A stretch of 64,000 nucleotides of DNA from Kitasatospora sp. NBC_01266 (GTDB lineage Bacteria > Actinomycetota > Actinomycetes > Streptomycetales > Streptomycetaceae). Positions 33,323-42,095 of this stretch are shown in pieces. Position 1 is the stretch's first letter; each line of letters begins with the position of its first letter. The notes under the pieces were generated by a model. It worked only from the letters and a program-made list of their open reading frames with translations, was not told where the DNA came from and searched no databases. The translations under genes were made by a program, and so were the position numbers. The stretch covers positions 6,944,001 through 7,008,000 of the forward strand of contig NZ_CP108458.1 in the NCBI RefSeq assembly GCF_036242395.1. Direction: 5' to 3'.

Positions 33323-34147
33323 ATGCGCAGCGCCCTGATGACCACCGTTCGTCGACGATCCTCCGTGGTCCTCGCCTCGGCCGGCCTGGCCACCGCCGTG
33401 GTCGGCTCCGCCGTGGCCTTCGCGCTGCCCTCCGACGCCGCCACCACCGTCGCCGCCCCGGCCCCGGTCGCCCAGGCCGCCGCCCACACCGCCGAGCAGG
33501 CGTCCGGCGGGCACGCCGACGACCTGCGGCTCACCGCGACCAGCACCCCGCAGGGCGCCACCCAGATCGCCGCCGCCTCCTACCTGCAGCCGAGCACCTC
33601 GCAGGACGCCGGCCACCTCGCGGGCTTCGCGCCGTTCGGCACCCCGGAGCAGTCGCAGCCGGCCACCCCGGCCGAGGCCCAGCCGCAGCAGGCCGAGCAG
33701 CCGCAGCAGCAGCCCGAGCAGGCCCCGCAGCAGGCCCCCGCCGAGCAGCCGCAGCCTCAGCAGGCCCCGGCTCCCGCGCCGGCCCCGAAGCCCCAGCCCG
33801 CCCCGGCCCCGGCTCCCGCGCCGCGCCAGGCCGCCGCCCCCGTGGCCACCGACACCAGCCCGAGCGGCCTGCGCGCGCTGGCCCAGAGCATGGTCCCGGC
33901 CAACCAGTGGGCCTCGTTCGCCAACATCGTCAGCCACGAGAGCAGCTGGAACTTCCAGGCCACCAACCCGTCCTCCGGGTCCTACGGCCTGGGCCAGGCG
34001 CTGCCCGCGAGCAAGATGGCCTCGGCCGGCTCGGACTGGCGCACCAACCCGGTGACCCAGATCAAGTGGACGCTGAACTACATGAACGAGCGCTACGGCA
34101 GCCCGAACGGCGCCTGGACCTGGTGGCAGGCCCACCACTGGTACTAA
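33323..34147 (+). CDS. Exported transglycosylase-like (lysozyme-fold) protein with Pro/Gln linker
   Basis: A 274-residue protein: signal peptide (residues 7-40), a low-complexity Pro/Gln/Ala linker with PEQ, QQ and PAPAPAP repeats (about 115-180), and a C-terminal lytic domain with catalytic-type Glu in SHESSWNFQATN, GSYGLGQALP and WTLNYMNERYGS. It probably cleaves peptidoglycan or trims the wall during growth. ATG 33323 is chosen because the signal peptide begins directly after it. Confidence 0.85.
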   Translation: MRSALMTTVRRRSSVVLASAGLATAVVGSAVAFALPSDAATTVAAPAPVAQAAAHTAEQASGGHADDLRLTATSTPQGATQIAAASYLQPSTSQDAGHLAGFAPFGTPEQSQPATPAEAQPQQAEQPQQQPEQAPQQAPAEQPQPQQAPAPAPAPKPQPAPAPAPAPRQAAAPVATDTSPSGLRALAQSMVPANQWASFANIVSHESSWNFQATNPSSGSYGLGQALPASKMASAGSDWRTNPVTQIKWTLNYMNERYGSPNGAWTWWQAHHWY

Positions 34148-34171
34148 GCCGCTGACCAGTGCTGAGCAGCT

Positions 34172-34219
34172 GACCGCGCGGGGCCGGGACGGAGAGATCC
34201 GTCCCGGCCCCGCGCGGTC
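34172..34219. terminator. Strong bidirectional terminator hairpin
   Basis: A perfect 22-bp inverted repeat (GACCGCGCGGGGCCGGGACG-GA / mirror) around loop GAGA, between the convergent lysozyme-like and ABC binding-protein genes. Confidence 0.9.
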
Positions 34220-34235
34220 ATGTTCGGGGTCGCGG

Positions 34236-35141
34236 TCAGCCGAGCCCGTTGGCCTTGATCCAGTCCTTGGCCACCGCCTGCGGGTCGTCCTTGTCGATCG
34301 ACACCTTCTTCATCAGCGCCACCAGCCCGGCGGTGTCCAGCTTCGCCGACACCGCGTTGAGCGCCGCGGTGGCCGTGGCGTTCACCCCCGCCTTGTAGAC
34401 CAGCGGCGTGACGTTCTGCGCGCCGAACACGTTCTTCGGGTCGGCCAGCGAGACCAGGCCCAGCTGGAGCAGCTTCGGGTCGGTGGTGAAGACGTCGCCG
34501 ACCTGCACCGTGCCGTCCTTGATCGCGTTCGGGGTGGTGTCGGCGGTGGGCTTCCAGTCCTTGAAGGTCAGCCCGTAGGCGTCCTTGAACTGCTGCTCAC
34601 GGCGCGACTTGAACTCCGGCATCCCGCCGACGGTGAAGTTCGGGGCCTGCGCGGCCAGGTCCCCGATGCTCTTCAAGTCGTACTTGGTGGCGGTCTCCTG
34701 AGTGACCGTCAGCGAGTCCTTGTCCTCGGCGGCGGCGGAGTCGAGGATGCCGAGGCTGCTGGGCAGCTCCTTGGTCAGCGCGGCGTTGACGTCGGCCTCG
34801 GTGGCGGCGGTCGAGTTGGCGTCCAGGTAGGCGAGCAGCGCGCCGTTGTACTCCGGCAGCACGGTCAGGTTGCCGTCCTTGATCTGGCCGTAGAGCACCT
34901 CGCGGCTGCCGATGTTGAACTTCTCGGTCACCTTGACGCCCTTGGCCTGCAGCGCCTGCGAGTAGATCGAGGCGAGCAGCACGTTCTCGGGGTAGTTCGC
35001 CGACCCGACCACCACGCTCGATCCGCCGCCCGAGCCCCCGCCCAGCGGATCGCTCGAGGAGGAGCCCGAGCAGGCACTGGCGGTCAGGGCGATGGCGGCG
35101 AGCAGGATGGCCGAGCTGACGGCGCGCGAACGCGAACGCAT
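34236..35141 (-). CDS. Glycine betaine/osmoprotectant ABC transporter, substrate-binding lipoprotein
   Basis: A 301-residue lipoprotein: lipobox LTASAC at residue ~24, then an OpuAC-type binding domain (VVVGSANYPENVLLASIYSQALQAKG, LPEYNGALLAYLD, GGMPEFKSRREQQFKDAYG). It captures compatible solutes outside the membrane. It is last of the four-gene importer operon, with a 60-nt gap after the second permease. Confidence 0.9.
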   Translation of the reverse strand: MRSRSRAVSSAILLAAIALTASACSGSSSSDPLGGGSGGGSSVVVGSANYPENVLLASIYSQALQAKGVKVTEKFNIGSREVLYGQIKDGNLTVLPEYNGALLAYLDANSTAATEADVNAALTKELPSSLGILDSAAAEDKDSLTVTQETATKYDLKSIGDLAAQAPNFTVGGMPEFKSRREQQFKDAYGLTFKDWKPTADTTPNAIKDGTVQVGDVFTTDPKLLQLGLVSLADPKNVFGAQNVTPLVYKAGVNATATAALNAVSAKLDTAGLVALMKKVSIDKDDPQAVAKDWIKANGLG

Positions 35142-35201
35142 GGGAGAGTCCCTTCGGAGTGAATGAGTAAGAGTGAACGGGTGAGCGCGGAGAATCCGGT
35201 C

Positions 35202-35867
35202 TCAGCGCCGGCGCAGTCCGGCGGGCAGCGCGAAGCGGTTCAGCGCCGCGAAGAGCAACTGGGTGGCGACCGCGAGCAGCACCACCAGCAGCGCGCCGCC
35301 GAGGGTCTGCGGGAAGTCCTTGGTGGCCAGCCCGTCGACCACGTAGCGGCCCAGGCCGCCCAGGCCCACGTAGGCGGCGACGGTGGCGGTGGCGATCACC
35401 TGGACGGCGGCGGTGCGCAGGCCCGCCAGCAGCGCGGGCAGCGCCCACGGCACGCAGACCTGCCAGAGCACCTGGCGATGGGTCAGGCCGATGCCCCGGG
35501 CGGCGTCGCGCAGATCGGGGTCGGTGCCGCGCACCCCCTCGCAGGCGGCCACCAGCAGCACCGGCGCGGCCAGCGCCACCAGCGGCACCAGCACGGCGGT
35601 GTTGCCGACCCCGGCCACCAGCACCGCGAGGGTGACCAGGCCGAGGGTGGGCAGCGCCCGGGCGGCGCCGGTCAGCGCGGTCACCAGCGCGGCGGCCCGT
35701 CCGGTGTAGCCGAGCAGCAGGCCCAGCGGCACCGCGAGCACGAACGCCAGGCCGAGCGCCTCGCCGGAGAGGATCAGGTGCTCGCTGACCCGGTGCACGA
35801 TCGAGTCCGGGCCGTGCAGCCGGTCCGGGTCGGTGAAGAAGGCGGACAGCCAGCTGAACCAGTTCAT
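35202..35867 (-). CDS. Osmoprotectant ABC transporter permease (second)
   Basis: A 221-residue OpuCB-type permease with about five helices and the EAA-loop region RDAARGIGLTHRQVLWQVCVPWALPALLAGLRTA. ATG 35867 has an ATGA overlap with the first permease gene. The longer frame to 35897 is not needed. Confidence 0.9.
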   Translation of the reverse strand: MNWFSWLSAFFTDPDRLHGPDSIVHRVSEHLILSGEALGLAFVLAVPLGLLLGYTGRAAALVTALTGAARALPTLGLVTLAVLVAGVGNTAVLVPLVALAAPVLLVAACEGVRGTDPDLRDAARGIGLTHRQVLWQVCVPWALPALLAGLRTAAVQVIATATVAAYVGLGGLGRYVVDGLATKDFPQTLGGALLVVLLAVATQLLFAALNRFALPAGLRRR

Positions 35868-36532
35868 CGGCGCACCGCCGTCTCTCGGACCGCCCACGGC
35901 GCCAGCAGCCGGCGGGCCAGCAGCAGCACCGCGTCGGTGACCAGCGCGAGCAGACCCACCAGCACGATGCCCGCCACGATCGGGGTCGGGAAGGTGCGCT
36001 GGAAGCCGTCGATGAAGAGGTAGCCCAGGCCGCCGCGTCCGACCAGCGCGCCGACGCTGGCCAGCGAGATGCTGGAGACCGCGGCCACCCGCAGGCCGGC
36101 CATCAGGTACGGCACGGCGGAGGGCAGCTCGACCGCCGCCAGCCGTCGCCAGGGGCCGTAGCCGAGCGCGGTGGCCGCCTGCCGCACCGGTTCGGGCACC
36201 GCGCGCAGCCCGTCCACCGTGGTGGGCAGCAGCACGGCCAGGGCGTAGCAGGTCAGCGGGAGCATCACGGTCTCCCGGGTGGCCAGCCCGGTGTACGGGA
36301 TCAGCACCACGAAGACGGCCAGCGAGGGCAGCGCGTAGACCACGTTGAAGACCGCGGCCAGCGGCTGGTAGAGCCGCGGGAAGCGGGTGCAGAGCAGGCC
36401 GAGCGGCAGCGCCAGGGCCAGTCCGATCAGCACCGGGACCAGCGAGATCACCGCGTGGTCGCGCAGCAGGCCCCAGAGGTAGCCCAGGTGGTCGCCGATC
36501 CAGCCCCAGCGGACCAGGGGTTCACCATCCAT
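35864..36532 (-). CDS. Osmoprotectant ABC transporter permease (first)
   Basis: A 222-residue permease with EAA-type loop VRQAATALGYGPWRRLAAVELPSAVPYLMAGLRVA and 5-6 helices. It starts at ATG 36532, overlapping the end of the ATPase gene by 11 nt. It forms the heteromeric channel with the neighbouring permease. Confidence 0.9.
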   Translation of the reverse strand: MDGEPLVRWGWIGDHLGYLWGLLRDHAVISLVPVLIGLALALPLGLLCTRFPRLYQPLAAVFNVVYALPSLAVFVVLIPYTGLATRETVMLPLTCYALAVLLPTTVDGLRAVPEPVRQAATALGYGPWRRLAAVELPSAVPYLMAGLRVAAVSSISLASVGALVGRGGLGYLFIDGFQRTFPTPIVAGIVLVGLLALVTDAVLLLARRLLAPWAVRETAVRR

Positions 36533-37676
36533 GGCCGGCTCCGCTGCCGCTGGGGGCGTGGTCGGTGACGGTGTTCGTGCCGGTGTCCGGGTCGGCGGCT
36601 ATGCCGGCGGGTTCGCCGGCCGCCTCCCGGGTCAGCGCGGCCGCCTGCGGCCCGGCCGCGTCCAGCGCGTCGAGCACCGCCGCGCGCGGGGCCAGCCCGA
36701 GGGCCCGGCCGTCCGCGTCCACCGCCACCGCCGCGCGGGCGGGGGAGAGCACCGCGCTGTCCAGCGCCGTGCGCAGGGTGTCCACCCCGGGCTGGAAGAC
36801 GGCGACCTGGCGGATCGTTTCGCTCGCCCGGTCGCGCTGCCAGCCGTCCGGGCGGCCGTGCTCGTCCACGGTCAGCGTCCAGCCCTCGAACGGTTGGGCG
36901 TGCGGCACCAGGGTGATTCCCGCCGCCGGGCGCAGCGCGAGGCCGCGCAGGCCCCGGTCGCGGCCGAGGAAGGCGGCCACCTGCTCGTCGGCCGGGGCGC
37001 TCAGCAGCGTGGCGGGGTCGGCCACCTGGCCGATCCGGCCGTGCTCGCGCAGCACCACGATCTGGTCGCCGAGCCGCACCGCCTCCTCGATGTCGTGGGT
37101 GACGAAGAGCACGGTCTTGTTCAGCTCGCCCTGCAGCCGCAGCAACTCCTCCTGGAGCCCCGCCCGCACCACCGGGTCGACCGCGCTGAACGGCTCGTCC
37201 ATCAGCAGCAGCGGCGGATCGGCGGCCAGCGCCCGCGCCACTCCGACGCGCTGCTGCTGGCCACCGGAGAGCTGGAACGGGTAGCGCTTGGCCGTCTCCG
37301 GTGCCAGCCCGACCAGCTCCAGCAGCTCCATCGCCCGGGCCCGGGCCCGCTTGCGGTCCCAGCCGAGCAGGTACGGCACGGTGGCGATGTTGTCGAGCAC
37401 CTTGCGGTGCGGGAAGAGCCCGGCCTGCTGGATCACGTAGCCGATGCCGCGGCGGAGCTTGGCGGCCTCCAGTTGGGCGACGTCGGTGCCGTCCAGCAGG
37501 ACCCGGCCCGAGGTCGGCTCGACCATCCGGTTGACCATCCGCAGGATGGTCGTCTTCCCGCAGCCGGACGGCCCCACCAGCACGGTGGTCCGGCCGGCGG
37601 GCACGGTGAGGTCGAGGCCCTCGACGGCGATGGTGCCGTCCGGGTGGCGCTTTCCGGCGCCGTCGAATCTGATCAC
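36522..37676 (-). CDS. Osmoprotectant ABC transporter ATPase with CBS-like C-terminus
   Basis: A 384-residue ATPase: Walker A GPSGCGKTT (~residue 36-44), Q-loop VIQQAGLFPH, signature LSGGQQQRVGVARAL, Walker B LLLMDEPFSAVD, His-switch VTHDIEE. The C-terminal ~120 residues look like a tandem CBS-type sensor as in OpuA ATPases that respond to ionic strength. GTG 37676 has AGGA eight bases upstream. First gene of the importer operon. Confidence 0.92.
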   Translation of the reverse strand: MIRFDGAGKRHPDGTIAVEGLDLTVPAGRTTVLVGPSGCGKTTILRMVNRMVEPTSGRVLLDGTDVAQLEAAKLRRGIGYVIQQAGLFPHRKVLDNIATVPYLLGWDRKRARARAMELLELVGLAPETAKRYPFQLSGGQQQRVGVARALAADPPLLLMDEPFSAVDPVVRAGLQEELLRLQGELNKTVLFVTHDIEEAVRLGDQIVVLREHGRIGQVADPATLLSAPADEQVAAFLGRDRGLRGLALRPAAGITLVPHAQPFEGWTLTVDEHGRPDGWQRDRASETIRQVAVFQPGVDTLRTALDSAVLSPARAAVAVDADGRALGLAPRAAVLDALDAAGPQAAALTREAAGEPAGIAADPDTGTNTVTDHAPSGSGAGHGW

Positions 37677-37733
37677 TGAACAGTTCCTAGCTGGGTGCCG
37701 GGGCACCGTCGTCGGTAAGGCGGGTGAAGCGTT

Positions 37734-37765
37734 GTCAGGGCTGACACGGTCGTCAGGGCTGACAC
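37734..37765 (-). promoter_or_regulatory. Tandem operator candidate upstream of the ABC importer operon
   Basis: Two identical 14-bp units GTCAGGGCTGACAC (37734-37747 and 37752-37765), each containing the dyad GTCAGNNCTGAC, 18 bp apart. They sit 58-90 bp upstream of the first gene. Two same-face sites suggest cooperative binding of an unknown regulator. Confidence 0.5.
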
Positions 37766-37939
37766 CCGTGGCTGCCTGCCCCCGCCAGGACCAAGGGAAA
37801 CCCTGAACGGGGATCGGTGACGGATCCGACACGCCGGGCGGACCTGGCGTGATGTCAGATTTTGGGTGACGTTCGGGCGATCGTGGACCGATTCTGTTCG
37901 GATGCGGTGCAGGTATGGCGCGCAGTTGGCGCAGCCGGA

Positions 37940-38338
37940 CTATGCCGGGTGCGGGCCGGGGATGGTCGGCAGCCCGGCGGCGGCCCAGCCGACGAAACCG
38001 CCGTCCAGGTCGGTCGCCCGGTGCAGCCCCAGCTCGCGCAGCGAGGCGGCGGCCAGGCTGGAGGCGTAGCCCTCCGAGCAGACCAGCACGATCGGCAGGT
38101 GGTAGCCGGTGGCCTCCGGGATCCGGTGGCTGCCGGCCGGGTCGAGCCGCCACTCCAGCACGTTTCGCTCGATCACCAGTGCGCCCGGGATCTGCCCCTC
38201 GCGGCCCCGCTGGGCCGCGGGCCGGATGTCGACCAGCAGCGCCCCCTCGTCCTGCTGGGCGCGGTAGGCCTCGCGCGCGCCCGGGCGGTGCACGCCCGCG
38301 CGGGCGCGGGTCACCAGGTCCTCGACAGTGGTCACCAC
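37940..38338 (-). CDS. Rhodanese-domain sulfurtransferase
   Basis: A 132-residue single rhodanese domain with the catalytic Cys in VLVCSEGYASSLAA (~residue 87), DIRPAAQRGREGQIPGAL and LDGGFVGWAAAGLP. It carries sulfane sulfur. GTG 38338 overlaps the cysteine dioxygenase gene by 7 nt, so it is coupled to cysteine catabolism or sulfur handling. Confidence 0.88.
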   Translation of the reverse strand: MVTTVEDLVTRARAGVHRPGAREAYRAQQDEGALLVDIRPAAQRGREGQIPGALVIERNVLEWRLDPAGSHRIPEATGYHLPIVLVCSEGYASSLAAASLRELGLHRATDLDGGFVGWAAAGLPTIPGPHPA

Positions 38339-38901
38339 TGCTCCTTCCCCTCACGCGCGGTCAGCCGCAGCCCGCTGGCGCGCAGCTCGTACCGGGACAT
38401 CTCGTTCAGCGGCGGCGAGTACGCGTGGATGGTCACCGCGGGCCCGCCGGTGGTGTTCCGCACATCGTGCAGGAACTCGGGCCCGAACGCCCGAGCCGCG
38501 CCGGTGGCCAGCCGGCGGGTGCGCAGCTCGCCGTCCGCCCCGCCGATCGACAGCTCCTCCAACTCGCCGAGCGCCACCGTGAAGGCGCCGCGCGAGCCGC
38601 CGTGGTCGTGGAAGCCGGTGGACTGGCCGGGCAGCCAGCTGATCAGCCAGACCTCGTGGTCCGCCGCCAGGCTCAGCCGCTCGTACCAGCGCTCGTCGAC
38701 CGAGAGGCGGACCTTGTGGATCCACTCCTGCGGGCGCTCGGCGAGCTCGGTGACCAGGGTGCGCAGGGCGGCGGGGGTGAGCGGGGTGATCCCGGGACCG
38801 GCGAGCTCGCCACTCGTCTCGGTCCTCGTGTCGCTCCTCGTGTCGGTCCTGGTATCGGTCCTCGCGACGGTTCTTGGGTCGGTCCTCGTGCTGGTACTCA
38901 T
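38332..38901 (-). CDS. Cysteine dioxygenase (cupin)
   Basis: A 189-residue cupin that oxidises cysteine to cysteine sulfinate with iron. The iron-binding motif is WLPGQSTGFHDHGGSRGAF (HxH) and a later His in PEFLHDVRN; HAYSPPLNEMSRYEL is also typical. The first ~33 residues are a repeat of T-R-T-D units (TRTDTRTDTRSDTR), coded by ACGAGGACCGAC-like units, not part of the fold. ATG 38901 has GAGGAC upstream. First gene after a cysteine-rich leader. Confidence 0.9.
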   Translation of the reverse strand: MSTSTRTDPRTVARTDTRTDTRSDTRTETSGELAGPGITPLTPAALRTLVTELAERPQEWIHKVRLSVDERWYERLSLAADHEVWLISWLPGQSTGFHDHGGSRGAFTVALGELEELSIGGADGELRTRRLATGAARAFGPEFLHDVRNTTGGPAVTIHAYSPPLNEMSRYELRASGLRLTAREGKEQW

Positions 38902-39069
38902 GCGGAGTCCTCACGGAAGCTCGGGATGCGCGGGCGCACACCGGTCCGGAGCGGTTGCGACGGACCGACGGGTGCGCGGTTACGGCAGGTTGACGGGAAA
39001 CGGCCACGCACCCCGGCAGGTGGTCACGGGGTCGGACGCGGCGGAGCGGGAGAGCGCGGGCTCAGCCGA

Positions 39070-39195
39070 TCAGCGACAGGCACACAGTCCGCGGGCACAG
39101 AGCCCGCAGGCACCCGGTCCGCAGGCACACAGCCCGCTCGCCTGGCGTCGCAGATCGACGTGCAGGCGGCAGACGAGAGTGGTGCCGTGGTCCAT
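39070..39195 (-). CDS. Cysteine-rich leader peptide upstream of cysteine dioxygenase
   Basis: A 41-codon frame too short for most gene finders. It has seven Cys codons (residues 9, 23, 25, 30, 33, 38 and 40) and the motif LVCRLHVDLRR that recurs in putative leader peptides of Streptomyces sulfur operons. A promoter (TTGACG, 18 bp, CACTAT; 39203-39232) ends 7 nt before ATG 39195, so the transcript probably starts at the A of ATG (leaderless). Gap to cysteine dioxygenase is 168 nt. A hairpin (gcgggc/gcccgc, 39091-39107) lies inside the Cys-rich part. Cys-dependent attenuation is inferred. Confidence 0.75.
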   Translation of the reverse strand: MDHGTTLVCRLHVDLRRQASGLCACGPGACGLCARGLCACR

Positions 39196-39202
39196 GTTCG
39201 AG

Positions 39203-39232
39203 ATAGTGGTTGATCGGCCGCGGCGCCGTCAA
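39203..39232 (-). promoter_or_regulatory. Promoter of the leader/cysteine dioxygenase/rhodanese operon
   Basis: -35 TTGACG (39227-39232), 18-bp spacer, -10 CACTAT (39203-39208), reading left on the minus strand. The start of transcription would be at or next to the ATG at 39195. Confidence 0.6.
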
Positions 39233-39347
39233 GCCGCAGCCCGGCGGGTCTCGGCAGCCGGGCACGCCACGTCAGCTCCGACGGCTATCGTTTGAGTGCG
39301 CCGCGAGTCGCGGCCGAGGCTGTGCACGAACCATGAGGGGGACTCCC

Positions 39348-39734
39348 GTGGACATCGTTTCCGCCGGCACCATCACCGAGGCGATCACCGCCGCCGCGGG
39401 CGCCGCCGGCACCGCGGTCGGCCGCCAGGCCTGGGACTCGCTGCAGACCCTGGTCCGCCGCCTGCGCCGGCCCGGCGAGCCGGCCGCCGAGGTCGCCGAA
39501 CCCGACCCGAGCGACGGGCCCGGGGTGCGCGAGCTGATCGGCACCGTCCTCGAGCACCATGAGGACGACCCGGACTTCGCCGCCGACCTCGCCGCCTGGA
39601 CCCGCACCCACGCCGCCGCGCTGAACGTCACGGTGACCTACGACCACAGCAGCGTGCGCAACACGGTGTCGGGCAACGCGCGGGTGACCAAGATGGTCCA
39701 GGGGCGGGACATCAGCGGGGCGATCAACTTCTGA
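39348..39734 (+). CDS. Small protein with C-terminal amyloid-signalling (BASS/RHIM-like) motif
   Basis: A 128-residue protein from GTG 39348 (GGGGGA ahead; ATG 39333 is an in-frame alternative). Residues 1-40 are an Ala/Gly-rich helical region; 45-95 are acidic and helical. The last 24 residues (105-128, from N-T-V-S-G to N-F) keep the register N-x-[IV]-S-G ... V-Q-[AG]-x-x-[IV]-x-G-x-[IV]-x-F of bacterial amyloid signalling sequences. Such motifs let NLR-type sensors seed effector proteins. No NLR gene is adjacent. The N-terminal domain is unrecognised; a membrane-targeting effector is possible. Confidence 0.65.
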   Translation: MDIVSAGTITEAITAAAGAAGTAVGRQAWDSLQTLVRRLRRPGEPAAEVAEPDPSDGPGVRELIGTVLEHHEDDPDFAADLAAWTRTHAAALNVTVTYDHSSVRNTVSGNARVTKMVQGRDISGAINF

Positions 39735-39770
39735 GCCACCGGCCGGCCCGGTGAGCTGCGCAGAGACCAG

Positions 39771-39815
39771 CGGCCCCGCTCGATCCCTGGGATTCCAGGA
39801 GTCGGGGCGGGGCCG
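39771..39815. terminator. Bidirectional terminator hairpin
   Basis: Outer arms cggccccg / cggggccg and inner arms cctgg / ccagg around GATT, between the plus-strand BASS gene and the minus-strand lipoprotein gene. Confidence 0.7.
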
Positions 39816-39835
39816 TTGATCTGTGGGTCCGTCAG

Positions 39836-40102
39836 TCAGTTGTTCTGCGCCGCGTCCGAGTCGGCGGCGGCAACCGCGCTGTCGGCCGCGTCGAGCTTCT
39901 GCTGCATGTCCTTCAGCTGCTGGTCGGCCGACTGCGTCCCGCCGGCGCCGGCTGAGCTGGTGGCGGCCGAGCCGGTGGCGCTCGGCCCCGGGGCGGGCGG
40001 CTGGGTCGCGCCCGAGCCGGAGCCGCCGCCGCAGGCCGTCAGGGTGACGGCGGCCAGCAGGGCCGCCGCCGTCAGGCCGGCCGCGCGCAGTGCCCGGGTC
40101 AC
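39836..40102 (-). CDS. Small lipoprotein
   Basis: An 88-residue lipoprotein with lipobox LTACGG at about residue 23, then Gly/Ser/Pro and a helical end (QQLKDMQQKLDAADSAVAAADSDA). GTG 40102 overlaps the upstream gene's stop by four bases (GTGA). The stretch after the lipobox is a short coiled-coil-like helix. Function unknown. Confidence 0.75.
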   Translation of the reverse strand: MTRALRAAGLTAAALLAAVTLTACGGGSGSGATQPPAPGPSATGSAATSSAGAGGTQSADQQLKDMQQKLDAADSAVAAADSDAAQNN

Positions 40103-40512
40103 TGGGCGCTGGCGGGCGTGCCGCCGTAGCCCATGGAGGAGCACCAACCGGCCACCGCGGTCAGGTCGTTCTGGCGGGTGGTCAGGGTCGGGATCAGGCT
40201 CTTGCGGAAGGTGAGCCGGTCGTTGAGGTAGGTGTAGACGGCGGTCTGGCCCGCGGTCTTGGCGTTGTCCACCCGCTGCTGCAGGCGGGCGACCGAGCCG
40301 GCCTCGGTGTCCGGGCCGTTGAGGCGGGTGAGCGCCTTCTGGATCCGCGCCTCGGTCTTCGGCAGCCGCTTGCAGATGCTCTTGGCGCCGTCGCCCGTCG
40401 GGACGGGCAGCGGCGAGGAGCTCGCGGCCTGGGCGGGGGCGGCGGCCGCGAGCAGCGTGCCGCCGAGGGCGAGGGCGCCGAGGGTGGCGCCGGCCTTGTG
40501 GTAGGAGAGCAT
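40099..40512 (-). CDS. Exported helical protein, partner of the small lipoprotein
   Basis: A 137-residue exported protein (signal peptide 1-29, cleavage AQAAS). The mature part has two Cys (ICKRLPK, GWCSSMGY), probably a disulfide, and helices (RIQKALTRLNGPDTEAGSVARLQQRVDNA). Coupled to the lipoprotein and behind a two-component system; a target or sensor partner is plausible. No family name was recognised. Confidence 0.75.
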   Translation of the reverse strand: MLSYHKAGATLGALALGGTLLAAAAPAQAASSSPLPVPTGDGAKSICKRLPKTEARIQKALTRLNGPDTEAGSVARLQQRVDNAKTAGQTAVYTYLNDRLTFRKSLIPTLTTRQNDLTAVAGWCSSMGYGGTPASAQ

Positions 40513-40635
40513 GGGGAAGTCCTCCAGGTCCTGGGGATTGCCGGTCCGCCGGACCCAAGGGGGGTCCGACTGAGCAGGACGGTAGAGAACCTCCTTGTGG
40601 ATTCCTTGTGAGTACCCGGTCCGCGGCCGACCGGC

Positions 40636-42095
40636 TCAGGCGGTCTCGCCGATCCAGTCCCGCCGGACGGGCAGCGGCAGGGTCGGTGCGTCGTTGGAGA
40701 GCAGCGGCAGCCGGATCTCGAACCGGCAGCCGAAGCCGCCCGGCGGCGTCGAGACCGTCACCGTGCCCCGGTGCAGGGCCACTTGCTGGGCCACCAGGGT
40801 CAGCCCGAGCCCGGAGCCGGGGCTGTCCGGACGCCGGTGGAACCGGTCGAAGACGGCGGCCCGCTCGGCTTCCGGGATCCCCGGGCCCTGGTCGTCCACG
40901 GTCAGCACCGCCTGGGCGCCCTCCCGCCGCAGGGTCACCGCGATCCGGGTCGGACCGCCTGGCGCGTGCCCGTGCACGGCGGCGTTCAGCAGCAGGTTGT
41001 CGCAGGCGATCCGCAGCCCGGCCTCCCAGCCGTGCACCCGCAGGCCGCCGGTCCCCTCCAGCGCCTGGAAGTCGACCCGAAGATCCAACTCCGGGCGCCG
41101 CCGCAGCAGTTCGGTGGCCGCCGCGGCGACCGGCTCGGCCAGGTCGAGCGGCCCGAACGCCTCCTCCTCCACCAGGTCGCCGCGGGCCAGGGTGCGCAGC
41201 GCGGTGAGCAGGTCGAGCAGGCGGCGGTGGTCGGCGCGCAGATCGGCCATGATCTCGGCGCGGTCGGTGGCCGACAGGTGGGGGTGGGCGCTGAGCACGT
41301 CCAGGTTGGTCTGCAGGCCCATCAGCGGGGTACGCAGCTCGTGCGAGGCGGCGGCCGAGAAGGAGCGCGCGGTCTCCAGCGCCTGGGCGGTGCGGGCGGC
41401 CTGGTCGTCGTAGCGGGCCAGCGCGCTCTCCAGGGCGTCGGCCAGCTCGTCCACCTCGGTGATGCCGCTGTGCTGGTGGCCGAAGTCGGCGGCGCCGGCG
41501 GTGGGGTCCAGTGCGGCGGCGCGGCTGCCGAGCCGGCTGAGCGGCCGGGTGGCGCGCCGGGCCAGCCCGAAGGCGAGCAGGCCGGAGAGCGGAGCGGCCA
41601 GCAGGGCGACCAGGATGATCCGGCCGCGCACCGCGTTGACCTGGGGGTCCGTCGTCGAGGCCGGAACGGCGACCCAGAGCGTGCCGGGGTTGGCGCCGTC
41701 CACCTGGCGGGCCAGCACCCGCCAGGACTGCCGGTCGGAGTGCACGGTCAGCGGGCCCAGCGCGGCCCCGGCGGGTACCGGCAGCGCGGCCAGGGCGGGC
41801 AGCCGGCCCTCGGCCAGCAGCTCGTGGCCGCTCGCGTCGTCGACCCGGATGCCGACGTCCAGGGCGGCGGAGAGCACCTTCTGGTGCTGGTTCTCCTCCA
41901 CCCTGGTCCGGCCCTGGTGGTCGGCGTTGAGGTAGGCGCGCACGTACGGCAGCTCCAGCTGGGCGCGGTCGCGCAGCTTGGCGTCCTGGTCGTTGCGCAG
42001 ATCGTGGGTCACCAGGCCGAGCAGCAGCGCGCCGGTGCCCAGCACCAGCAGCGGCAGGATCACCGCGGCCCAGATCGCGATCCGGGTGGCGAGTC

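Noticed and set aside
34236..37676. Ergothioneine importer (EgtUV)
   Set aside because: EgtU fuses permease and binding domain, while this locus has separate binding protein and two permeases as in OpuC/ProU importers; nearby egt genes are 30 kb away.
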